This document shows positions 53,230 to 64,000 of a stretch of DNA of 64,000 bases, piece after piece. Numbering within the stretch: position 1 is the stretch's first letter; every line of letters begins with the position of its first letter. The translations under genes and the position numbers were made by a program. Under the pieces are notes generated by a model. It ran no database searches, was not told the DNA's origin, and saw nothing but the letters and a program-made list of their open reading frames with translations. The DNA comes from Apostichopus japonicus (taxonomy: Eukaryota > Echinodermata > Holothuroidea > Aspidochirotida > Stichopodidae), in the NCBI RefSeq assembly GCF_037975245.1, contig NC_092576.1, positions 3,159,501-3,223,500 on the forward strand, in the 5' to 3' direction.

Positions 53230-54393
53230 AAAATAAAAAATGAGTATAAATATCTGAGAATGGTGAGGGTGAGGGATGTAGTGTTGATAAATAATATGAA
53301 ACAGACCAACCTGTTAATTATTCACAGCTATGTTATTATTATTCTATATAATTATGAGTTGTATTATAGTTAAATGTGATTGAATCTGTGTTCTTTCTGA
53401 TTGTATTTCAAAGTATCAATGTAGTTATTTTCAGTGAAGTAACTTTTTGTTCTAAATTACAGCCTTGTGATTAGTAGTTACTCGTTAATAATCTACTCTG
53501 TTAGTGGTTTATCTATAGCTAATCTCAGCTCTACATTCAATGTCTGATGTCTATGGTATTACTGTTAAGAAGGTTGAGTATTAGCTACAGTAGGAATGTC
53601 TGGTTTGTTGTGTCCTAAGGGGGGTGGGGAGGGGATGGTGGGGGTGTATTGAGATGGCCGGGTGGGATATAAAGGACTTCACTAGGGTGGTGAACATACA
53701 GTTAATGGATATCAATCTATGTGTTGTCAAATTACTTTGAAAAGATAATATAATTTTGCATAACAAACTTTAATTAGATCAATAAATCAGTACTTGAGAC
53801 TTATTCACTTACATATTTGACCAAATGATGGTGGGGGTTTAGGAGGTATTAGAGGGGGGGGTGGTGGGTGTAGGAAGGAGGAATGTTGGACACACTGAAG
53901 GCTTGTATGCCAGGATATTTACTGAGTGTGTGAAGAGTCTTGTCAGATGATAAATATAGGGTCAACCTTGGGAATCAGGATGTAAAAGTAGAAAATGTAC
54001 TGTCCCTTGATTCCCTTTGCTGTCTAGAGAATATCCTCAAATTTAGAAATTGTAATTGAGTAGTTGTAATTTATTTTTTTAGCCTCCCTTTTTTTGAGAC
54101 AGCTTGAATGTAATTAAATTGTGAGTTTTCATTCCTGACTCACATATAAAGGCAACGAAGATCATGAAAAGTTTCATAGCCAGAAATTTTTGGTATTGTT
54201 GTTTTTTGGATATTTCCGACAAACTTCTTCTTTCTGGATGAGGTTTTCAGACTTTGGCATATCCTTAAAACATATAACCATGAAAACACTTAAAAATCCC
54301 CCCCCCCCCACCATATCATCTTACAGTATAAGCGCCTCATGTGTGACTTCAATATAAACAAAGTCATGTATATCTTCTTTTCTTTTTCATCAG
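53230..54393. other. NLR2 intron 7, last part
   Basis: G-rich tracts near 53618-53650 and 53830-53870, otherwise AT-rich. No supported gene. Confidence 0.5.
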
Positions 54394-54464
54394 GTTTAGT
54401 CGTTGTCTGCTGCCCTCTTCTATTCCTTCATCTGCTCTGTCTGGCCTGAAATCCGATATCAGCG
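54394..54464 (+). CDS. NLR2 exon 8, cassette B
   Basis: 71 nt between catcag and gtacgt, phase 2 in and phase 1 out. It encodes (V)FSRCLLPSSIPSSALSGLK and SDIS. Homologous to exon 4 and NLR1 exon 3, two codons shorter. Confidence 0.8.
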
Positions 54465-54486
54465 GTACGTAACAGTATTGATTGTG

Positions 54487-56040
54487 AATTTGTTTTAATT
54501 GCAAATGATGTAACAACTGTTTACATATTAAATAAACGTATTGGGTGATCCACCTCATGAACTTTTATCAACCCATTTTATTTAATTGAGAAATAAAAAT
54601 AGATTGAATAGTCACTGACAGTAAAATATTCCCTCATCAGCTAATCACTAAATATGAAAACCTAGAGTTAAGGGTAGGACTGAATTTCTATCTTTAAGTC
54701 TAGCTATTAATAACCTAATGAAACCATTCCCTTTCTTAATGAACGTATTTTAATTCTATAGTATTTGATGAACAGATTGTGTACAGCAGTGTTTGTTGTA
54801 ATTTAGTTCTGAACCTGTATCTAGTACCATGCTCAGTTCTACATGCACAGCTTCCAAGTTAACTTGTGACAAAGGTTTTCAGGATGTAATGTTTTTAAAT
54901 TGTAACTTTTAACAATATCAACATGAAACCACAAAGAGACTCAAAAATTAATTATCTCCACATGGATAACAGAACACTCTGAAGAAGAAAAAAAAACATG
55001 TAGAAATGAACCATGAATGATATATGACCTCACTTAAAACATCAGAATATTACATAATTTTATTCAAACAAATAATGTAACCCTCTCACCAACATTATTA
55101 TTTTTATGATTTCATTATTCTTTTGGTAGGAAGAATGACTAAACTGTTTATTTTGAGGGGAGGGGATTGACCAGTTAGTGTTTATCCCATTAAAGCTGCA
55201 TTTCACATCCAAGTATTAATCACAGTGTGGTGAGCTGGTAGTGCAATGTGTTTAGATTATTAGAAGAAAGGTAATAATGACACTGAAATGATGAAAATAA
55301 ATACTAAATGATAAAGATCACTAATAAACAAGACAGTCAAAAATAAATAATGCTACATTCAATTTTATTCATAGAACTTCTGTGTTTTGTATCAGACTGA
55401 ATGGTTCTTAGCCTTGTTAATGTCTTAGTGTGATTCATGGTGAGATCCAGTGATGTGTGTATACTATGGTATCTTACTCTTCTATTGTTTAATAATTTGT
55501 TTTAAAGGCACATGATGTAAACAACTCTTTAGATTTAATGGACTGATTCAGAATTATTCAATGAGCATTTATCAAAACCCATTAAAATTAACTGAGAACA
55601 TCAAAACAATAAAAAGGTCACATTAAAATATCACTCCATCAGCTGAGTACCATAAGTATCTAAAGATGCAAATTATACTAACATTGAATAATGGATTCAA
55701 TTTATACCATTTTCTTAAACTAAAATTGAAAAAGCTTTGATATTGTGGATAGCTCAGCTTCATTTTAACAGTCCTTTGATCAACCTGCAGTATATGACAC
55801 CTGGGCATAATGTAATTCCATTCTAGTACTATGCACTGGTCTGTATGCAGCTTACAGCTGCTTCCTAGTTTACTGGTGCCCTAGATCATTTTCATGATCT
55901 AATACTCTGGATTGTAAATGTTTTGATGATATGCATTACAATCCTCCAAACGACCTCATCAATTAACTGTCTCACTAACGGATTATAGTAGCTCCAACAA
56001 ACTACAAATACACAACAGAATCATGAAAGATAACTGTATG
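54487..56040. repeat. Diverged intronic duplication, about 1-kb spacing
   Basis: Roughly 500 bp from 54487 (TTTTAATTGCAAATGATGTAAC) resembles the stretch from 55497 (TTTTAAAGGCACATGATGTAAA), with shared blocks such as the ATCAGCT, CATGCTCAG/CTATGCACTGG and CTTCC region. Old and non-coding. Confidence 0.6.
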
Positions 56041-56479
56041 CAGTAATATATTGGTAGGGCTCGGTGCAGTCACTTGTGAAAGTGTCATTGAGGGTGGCCG
56101 GAATGTCATATCTGGGAGAAGAGGGGAGTGGGGGTGGGAACCTGTCTCTCTGTATGTGCAAAGTTTCAATGCCATGGATTGCTTACCTAGTTTTTCATTA
56201 AAATGCTAAATGGAATTCAGCTTAATGGATTTGATGTGGTTGTAAAATATTACTTCAGGAAAGAAAACACTTCTGAATATGTCTGATTTCTCAATGACAT
56301 TGCTTAGTGTTGTATCTGAATTGTAACAATATAAGTGGTTATATGACTTAATGATGAAGATAATGAGCTGAGTTCCTCAAAATTGTCATCATCATGTTCT
56401 CTTTTATTTTAGTCTGGATATGTATTAATGATAATATGAATTGCCAGTTTTAAATTCCGAGTGTTCTATGTGACAGTAC

Positions 56480-57365
56480 ATGCATAGTGTATACTTACAA
56501 GTATGTTATGCTGGGGTATACACAGGGTACATGATACATATCATATACTAACAAGTATGTTATGCTAGGGTATACACAGGGTACATGATACATAGTGTAA
56601 ACTAACAAGTGTGTTACGCCAGGGTATATACATGGTACATGATACATAGTGTATACTAAGATGTATGTTATGCTATGGTATACTCAAGGTACATGATACA
56701 TAGTGTAAACTAACAAGTGTGTTATGATAGGGTATATACACAGGGTACATAATACATAGTGTATACTGTGTACTGTACTGTGTACTGTATGTTGACTGCT
56801 TGATAACGTGATATTGCTACAGTGGTTTGACGGCGTGTGTGCAGAAACAACGCTCACGATAGCTAGAACGGAAGGGATGCTGTACACCAAAACAATACAA
56901 GCCACTGTTCTAGTGAGTGACAGTACAGATAAACAATACAGTTCACTGTGCTACGCGCGTAGATACAGGCAAATTGTTGGGTCACAGGTCAAACTAGTTG
57001 CTAAGGGGAGAGTTCATGAATATGGATTTCGCCACCTTCCCTCACACTAACAAGTGTGTTATGATAGTGTATATACACGGTACATGATACATAGTGTAAA
57101 CTAACATGTATGTTATGCTAGGGTATACACAGGGTACATGATACATAGTGTATACTAACAAGTATGTTATGCTAGGGTATACACAGGGTACATGATACAT
57201 AGTGTACTACAATTATGTTATGCTGGGGTATACACAGGGTACATGATACATAGTATATATATACAAACAAGTATGTTATGCTATGGTGTACACAGGGTAT
57301 ATGATACATATTGTTTACTAACAAGTATGTTATGCTAGCTCTATGGTATACACAGGGTACATGGG
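56480..57365. repeat. 54-bp minisatellite with internal insertion
   Basis: Units with GTATGTTATGCTAGGGTATA and ACAGGGTACATGATACATA repeat about every 54 bp (first two at 56501 and 56555). The array is broken at about 56790-57045 by about 255 bp of unrelated sequence. The ends of that insert were not resolved. Confidence 0.85.
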
Positions 57366-57556
57366 ATCTCAGGAGGAGCTGCAGATGTTTGAAGTTACCA
57401 TCACATGTTTATCATTAGCTCACATATTTACAGTGAAACTGATGTCTTACAGTAACATATCATTTTGTGTTTGTGTTCAAAAGTATTCTTTCATTATTTT
57501 TACATCCTGTTTTTATCACCATATAACTTTCTCTTTTTATGTTTCACTCATTATAG

Positions 57557-57654
57557 TGTTCTGGGAACCTTACGGATACGGAAAGCGGACTTATGAATTG
57601 AATCTCAAAACTGGTCGTTGGCTGCTGAATAGAGAAACTGCTGACCTATTACCT
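57557..57654 (+). CDS. NLR2 exon 9, cassette B
   Basis: After attatag, phase 1 in. It encodes VFWEPYGYGKRTYELNLKTG and RW, then LLNRETADLLP. Unlike its relatives there is no donor just after the RW; the first usable phase-0 donor is CCT/gtaatt at 57654. Without splicing the frame adds three residues and stops at 57664-57666, which could be an alternative C-terminus. Confidence 0.7.
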
Positions 57655-58159
57655 GTAATTATCTAATTTTTATTTGGTCTCTGATAATTTTAATAATATA
57701 CACAAGGGTTACTGGTCAGTTATGTATTACTCAGATGTAAGGAAAGTAGCATTTGGCTGGACAAGAGGCAATTGGTTATTGACACAATACATCTTTACAG
57801 TTTACACTTCATCTGTAAAGTGAGAGCCTGGGTGTCAACTTTCTATCCTAACAAGATCATCTTCAAAGGCATACTGACATGAATACAGATTAAAGACACA
57901 TTAAACCTAGAAAGATGGAGAGATAACCAAATTAGATGAATGAAAAGTATGGACAGGAAGTGTGAAAAGAGGAGGGGTGGAGGAAGGAGAAAGAGATGGA
58001 GCAGTGGTGTGCACAGGATTTAAAATTCATAATTTCCACTGAATATAAATAATGGCAAGAAGAAAATGAAGGATGTTATGATGGAGGATGACTACACTAG
58101 GGTCATTTAATCTGACTTCTAAATAACAATATGAAAGGTGTCAAATGGTGCATTATGAT

Positions 58160-58450
58160 GCATATTTAGATTACAGATTTAGGTCCATGTAAGTAGCTCT
58201 AACAAGCATTGTGCCAATAGATAATAATCTCCCAAAATCCCCTGACTGATAGGGTAGGTATAGCTGAATCTGTTTGTAGGAGGGGTGAGGAGGATGGGTC
58301 TGAGGCATATTTAGATTATTGTTCTAGGTCCATGTAAGTATCTCTAACATAGCATTGTGCCAATAGATAATAATCTCCCAAAATCCCCTGACTGATAGGG
58401 TAGGTACCTGTATCTGTTTGCAGGAGTGGGGGGGGGGTACGTCAGAGGCA
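58160..58450. repeat. Tandem duplication, about 145-bp unit
   Basis: GGTCCATGTAAGTA and the following AATCCCCTGACTGATAGGGT block occur twice, offset 145 bp (58182 and 58327). A third, diverged start appears near 58575. Intronic, non-coding. Confidence 0.82.
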
Positions 58451-59540
58451 TATGAATTTCTAAGGGCGGAGTGCTGCCCTGGGGTCATCAGATGGAGGCA
58501 TTTCCTATGTAGGGGGATTGAAGGTCTGCTTTAGGACCTCCCCCAGGATTGCTTTTAAAACTTTAGATGTCAAACGGTGCATTCTGAGGCAAATCTAGAC
58601 TATAAATTAAGTGTATGTGAATAGCCCTAAACACAAGGTTTTGATTACAAATATGTTGTGTGTGTTTTCAAAAAATACACCTGTAGCAGTGGTCTTGTTC
58701 TTCCCTGGCTGAAAGTGTTAGCCTTTCCATTTCTGCTTGGGTCAGAATGTCAGGTTCTCTCACTTTATTTACCTACATTGGTCATTTTGCAGTTGATAAG
58801 CAGTTTGCTAACAGCTATTTTATACCTTCTCACTAATCTGGTTTACAGTTAAATGGAAAAATTCCTTTTATGTTAATGTAGGATTCTTAGCTGTAGGAAC
58901 GAACTTAAACCCAAAAGACAATATCAAATGAAAAGCATGAGATACATCACGTAATTTCAAGTAATCAAGCCAGCCGAGAGATGAAGCGTTAACCATCCAG
59001 AACAAAATTTCATCATCGTCGTCATTCTTATTAGAAACTTTTCTGCTAGTCTTTAACTTGAAAAGTTAAAGTCGAGTAGTGTTTTGAAAGAATATTAACA
59101 AATAAAATCAACAAATATTGTCGAAATGAACTAAAATATATGTTTCAACATTTAGTTATAATTCAATATTGAACTCAGTATCCCATGATTAAAGTGTTAC
59201 ACTAAGTCTGCTAGTGAGTTTAATGTTTGTTATGATGTGTATTTTAACATTATATATATACCCTGTATATATCATTATTATATTAAATTATTCTCATTGG
59301 TTTCCAACTCAATAATGTGTATTTTCATCTTATTCTGGACTGTGGTTGGCAGTATATCCTTCATTACCATATCTACCCTGTTAACGAAGCATTCTAAGTT
59401 CAAGTGATCACTAAGTTTCCATGGTGATAATATTAACAGACCACTAGTGTTTACAAGCCATACCCTGCAGTTTAGTTAAAGTCAATACCAATCAACTGAA
59501 TTATATCATTGAAGTTTTCTTTTCCCACTTTGTTTTTTAG

Positions 59541-59588
59541 TTGAAATCGGTTGGAGACAAACTTACTGATGCAGATTACGCTAAGGAG
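59541..59588 (+). CDS. NLR2 exon 10: acidic exon
   Basis: 48 nt between ttttttag and gtaaga, phase 0 on both sides, LKSVGDKLTDADYAKE. Matches NLR1 exon 5 in position, phase and LTD core. The expected terminal exon was not found before 64000, so the gene likely continues outside. Confidence 0.68.
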
Positions 59589-60571
59589 GTAAGAAGGCGT
59601 ATATAACTCACCAAATATTATTAGAAATAATATGACCAAGGACGAATTACAGCAATTGCTGGCTTACTTATACTTAATATTAAAAGCAGGGCAATTCACT
59701 AAATATATATTTCATTTGGTCATGCTGTGAACATGTGCATATAAATATAAGTTTGAGATCATCAGGATAACATAAACACAAAATGTATGTGTCCCTTTCA
59801 ATGTCAATGTATGTTACTGAAATACTACAAACATGTAACCAAAGTACACATTTCCAACATCTTTGCACTCGTGCAGGCCTATAAAGGAAGTTTGTCAAGA
59901 ATGATAATTTGTGACAATTATTGAGAATTATTGTGTTATCTCCCAACTGAAGTATGCAGCAGGCTCAATTAATGCATGCATCAAGCTCTTAGATTAGTTG
60001 TACTTTACACTCTGCAGTAGCCCTTACGTGATATTTATCACGTACCTACGTGATATTATGACGTACGTACGTGACATTTATTGCGTACGTACATATTATT
60101 ATTACGTACGTACGTAACACAAAAAAATTACCATATCGTCTCTAGAGCTTCGTAAGACTGGGCTTTAGCTTATATAAGACAAACAGAAATTGGAGCTATT
60201 TGCTTTTAAGGAGAACATAACACTTCAGATGTTTAGATAAAACTAACATTTATTTAATTGAATACAGAACTGTAGGCTACAATCACACTGGAATTGGCAT
60301 GTTAATTCAGGTAGGAATGTGTGTGCAAACAACAAGAAATGTTGGACAAGCATGTAAAACTGGAATCATAATATGCTACAGTAAAAGTATCCAGTGATCA
60401 AGGAATCAATGGTAATTCATGAGAACTTGCTCTAGTTGATATAATGTCAGTATATTTTAAATTGAGATCCTTTGAAGATTTCAAGTTTCTAAAATGAGCA
60501 TTTATATATTTTACTGTGGACTCCATATCAACAACATAATGTTCATACATTACCCTAAATGCACTACCTTA
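59589..60571. other. NLR2 intron or 3' flank with palindrome cluster
   Basis: No gene. Contains four ACGTACGT-type palindromes at about 60024-60120. Confidence 0.55.
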
Positions 60572-62458
60572 CAGGGGCGTAGCCAGGATTTTCAAAGTTG
60601 TAGGCACGACTATCTGAGCGGAGTGCCACCATCGGTTGGCGCGGATCGTACAAGAAAATTTTGGGTTTTACAAACCCCCCAGATGGCAGGAAACGGCCCT
60701 TCCCGAGTGTTCATTCTGGTTCCCTGGCCTCATGCTAACTTGAGACACCTCATTCAATATCACCTTTAAACCCAAAAACAAACGAGTTAAAATAGTACGT
60801 AATGCAATACTACATAATGTATTTAAAATTAGCAAGGTACATGTACAGAGTAGTCTTACTTTCAACTTCTGATACTTGTAGATACAAAGATAGGCCAGCA
60901 ATGTCTTTGATACAACTATAGCCAGTAATTGTCTTTGATACAACTGTAACTAGTAAATGTTTAAGTTAGCCTAATAAGAGAAGGCGAGAGCTATCCGACG
61001 ATTGCCATCTGATGCAAATTTCTTCAGCACAGCATCAACGACAATTGCAAAGTCTCTGTGTATGTCAGTGGAGTAGCCAGAATTTTTTCAGTGGGGGGGG
61101 GGGGCGCTGGGTGGCTTGACCATTTCCTGGGAGGGGTCTTGTTACTATCTAAGCGGAGCACCACCATGGGTTGTCGCGCAGCGTACCTAAATTTTTTAGC
61201 AAAAGGCCTCCTAGATCGACGGAAATGACACTTCCCAAGCCTTGTAAACAGGGGCGTCAATCCGATTTGAAACATGGGGGGGGGCGGACGTACCGTAATT
61301 GATTCGAGTATTCCGGCCGCAAGCACTATCTAAGCGGAGCTCCACCATCAGTTGGCGCGCAGCGTAGCAAGAAAATTTCAGATTTCAATATCTGCCAGAT
61401 CGCTGGAGATGGCACTTGCCAGGCTGGATAGCAGCCATCTAGTTGCGTGATTTCGGGAGAAAATTACCAATTTGTCACTCAGGAAATCTGCAATAAGTTC
61501 ATGCGGCCTTAATTTTTGGTGGATTATTTCTGTTATTAGCGATTCCAATTGACATCAACATTAGAACCCAGTGCAAGTTGACAAATGATGCGGCGAACTG
61601 GAAACCCCAGCCCCATTTTGCCTATGTTTTAGGATAGAATACCCCTCATTTGTTCAAACCCATGACAACTAACAATCTGTTAATAAATTTACTTCGAAAT
61701 GGGCACATTATATTGCACCAAGTCGGCCAAGGAATGACCCCAGGGCCTCAGATATAGGCCTATAGGAACGATGCCACAAAATGTCCCTGGACATATACTA
61801 TAGGCAAAGGAAGCTATCCGCCGCGACTGCATGTGCGACTGCGGTCGAAGGGTCGTTCATGAGTGGTCATCATGGAGATTCGAGACCATTCAGACCAATG
61901 ATATATTTTTCGCACATGTAATTTTTTCGACACCCAAAATCCCAGTGGGAGGGCGACTGGGGGACGACAAGCTTTCATGGGGGCTGTCGCCCCCACGCCC
62001 CCCTGGCTACGCCACTGGTGGATGTGCATTAGTGCCAAACCGCTGAGTCTCTCTTCATTCATTGTATAATTTTTTTAAACTACGCATGTAGTTTTTTTAT
62101 CCTGCGCATTGCGCTTAAAGACCTTTCAGCAGTTGCCGAAGCTATTGGCATGGTTAATCATGGTAAGTCTTAACTAGATGTTAAAAAACTGACAAGATCG
62201 TATCCTAGTCTTTTTCAGCGGGTAAAGTGTTGAATGAAACGGCACGCGATAGAAATGACAGCCTAGATGACAGAAGAATAGGTCACCTAATTTAGCCATA
62301 TTCTTGCTACGTTCATTTCAATAGTTTTTCCTGTGTATACTCTTAAACTCGTCCCGCAAGCTTATGGATTTGAATTATGGGTGTTTTAAAAAAAAGATAA
62401 CTTGGCCAAAAAAGTTGTAGGCCCGGGCCTACAGTGCTACATACTGGCTACGCCCCTG
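60572..62458. mobile_element. hAT-like element, outer copy
   Basis: Left end CAGGGGCGTAGCCAG and right end CTGGCTACGCCCCTG are perfect 15-bp inverses, flanked by CCTTA at 60567-60571 and 62459-62463 (5 bp). 1887 bp including a nested element. No transposase frame, so non-autonomous or decayed. Confidence 0.82.
61066..62017. mobile_element. hAT-like element nested in the outer copy
   Basis: Ends CAGTGG[A/C]GTAGCCAG inverted, flanked by GTGTATGT (61058-61065) and GTGGATGT (62018-62025), an 8-bp duplication with one mismatch. 952 bp, related to the outer element by its terminal motif. Non-coding. Confidence 0.78.
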
Positions 62459-62463
62459 CCTTA

Positions 62464-63727
62464 GCAAAGTCAGTGTCTAATAATTCTTAGTCTTCAAGCA
62501 CTTATTAATCAACAGTATATTGCCACTCGTGTGCACAACTAACCAGTACCCTTAGCCAAAACGTAATTGAAAACTTCTAAGTATATCCTCAGTAAGACAT
62601 AGCATACAGCAATCACACAGCCTACTGTATGTTAAGACAAATGCAAACTTGATAAAATGCAAGATTTGGGTGCGGGAGGGGGGGGGGTTAGATGGGGGGT
62701 GATAAGGACAGAATGAGACGAGGAAGAGAGAGGTCCAGTATGAGAGGCAATCAACAGTACTGTATAATTAAGGGGATTTAAACATGGATGGAACTTAGGA
62801 GGAATGGAACATGAAGAGAGCCAAAGAAAGAAATGGAAAGACATCTGTGATGGGGGAGTTAGGGAAGAAAGGGAAGAGTAGAGAGTACACATGACAGATG
62901 CATGAGAAAGGAACTGTATAAAAGTATGTCAGTGAATACTGTTTGAAAGAGCTTGACATAAATGATAAATTGATGACAGAAATGAAAAATGGAAGTGTCT
63001 GGTAAATAGGAAGGAGAGGGGTGAAAGAGGTTCATACTACAATTATTTAGCTAGTAATGAAGATGTAGAAGGGCAAAGGTAGCTTGTCAGTGGGATCTAG
63101 GATCCATATTTCTTAGTTTAGATTGTGTGGCATTTTCCATGAATTAAGTCTCAGAGGAGACAAAAGATCAATTAACATATCAATCTAGTATATTGGAAAA
63201 TAGTTGATCAACATATACAATTATTAGGGAAATATATTTAATCCATACAGCTGAACCCCCACCCACCCCCCCCCCACACACAAAACATATATATGTTACT
63301 TCAAATTGCACACTGTGCTATAGTCAATCTGCACGCTCACATAAAACTCAGTCCTATCTACGTGCTTACATAATTGCAGGTTTGGTGCTCACTTTACACT
63401 TTGTGCGCTCAAAGAAACACTATAAGTGAAGCTGCACCAAGACTAGAAAATGTACAAAAGACAGGATTAATGCTTGAAAAGTTACATGCAATTTGCACTC
63501 AGTACTTAACCATTTATTAAATGGTGCTGGGTTAAGGGATGGTTAAGGGTTGACTTGCAAACCATCTGCGTGTCAGCTGTGTGCGTTTTGGCGTCCGAAC
63601 ATGTGTGTGTAAATTGAAAACATTGCCCATTCATGATTGCTTGCAACTGGTGTTCAGTAAGCATGTCGTTGGCACACTCTAATTGATACGTGGGATAAAA
63701 AACGTTTCACTTTTAAGGAATTAAATT
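62464..63727. other. Non-coding spacer
   Basis: AG-rich and AT-rich sequence with poly-G (62680-62690) and poly-C (63254-63275) tracts. The minus-strand frame 62632-62892 is low-complexity Ser/Pro/Leu and unsupported. Confidence 0.5.
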
Positions 63728-63840
63728 CAGGCATGAGACTCTTCCGCGGAAACGCGGATTTCCGATTTTTTTTTTTTTTCATTTTCGCGTTTTTACTCGT
63801 AATTCGCGTTTTTTATTATTTTTTATAATTTTTTTTATTT

Positions 63841-63875
<35 letters not shown>

Positions 63876-64000
63876 GCCGAACATGTTGGACTGTGAAGGG
63901 AAGGAACACCGAATTTGACCAGTGGTGGAATCAAGTAGCACAAAGCAAGAAAAAAGCCTTTTTTTGGTTCAAAAAAGCTAATGGATAAATTATACAAGCA
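63728..64000. mobile_element. 470-bp non-autonomous element, copy 2 (cut by window end)
   Basis: Starts CAGGCATGAGACTCTTCCGC and matches copy 1 (52754 onward) nearly base for base outside the poly-T length. Runs off the window. The close match implies recent movement of the family. Confidence 0.85.

Overview
The window looks like nuclear DNA from an invertebrate deuterostome. An echinoderm, possibly a sea cucumber, is my best guess, but no species marker is present. The evidence is AT-rich DNA, GT-AG introns with short exons, NACHT-domain NLR innate-immune genes of the kind expanded in echinoderms, and introns full of DNA transposons, microsatellites and poly-C/poly-G tracts. There are no bacterial operons and I saw no convincing RNA gene.

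Two plus-strand NLR genes make up the host content. NLR1 (2748-6587) is compact: one large NACHT exon and five small C-terminal exons ending at a clear stop, with every splice phase consistent, giving about 640 aa. NLR2 has its first recognisable coding exon at 15510-15534 and its NACHT exon at 16157-17670. It then appears to run to at least 59588 through eight small exons, which form two copies of the NLR1-type C-terminal exon cassette. The terminal exon was not found, so the gene probably leaves the window.

NLR2 grew mainly because two large autonomous-looking transposons sit in its introns. At 25684-33358 is a 7.7-kb element with 13-bp perfect terminal inverted repeats and TTAA target sites. 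It encodes a three-exon, 782-aa THAP-domain DDE transposase (Kolobok-like) on the plus strand. On the minus strand it carries a spliced gene for a protein resembling the cysteine-rich cytoplasmic ballast domain of the P2X7 receptor. At about 38284-48755 is a 10.5-kb CACTA/EnSpm-like element. It has a 110-bp repeat array at its left end, a 22-bp repeat array at its right end, a 695-aa TNP2-like transposase, and a six-exon gene for a 361-aa protein resembling the DUF4806 family.

Smaller elements fill the rest. They include a 1.5-kb hAT-like element with a perfect 8-bp target duplication (9754-11278), nested hAT-like elements (60572-62458 with 61066-62017 inside), two copies of a 240-bp TTAA MITE (one sharing its TTAA with the Kolobok-like element), a 470-bp MITE with a second, near-identical copy cut by the window end, a 133-bp minisatellite, a 54-bp minisatellite and long TA microsatellites. 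The 1-2747, 6588-9753 and 11279-15509 stretches hold no gene I can support.
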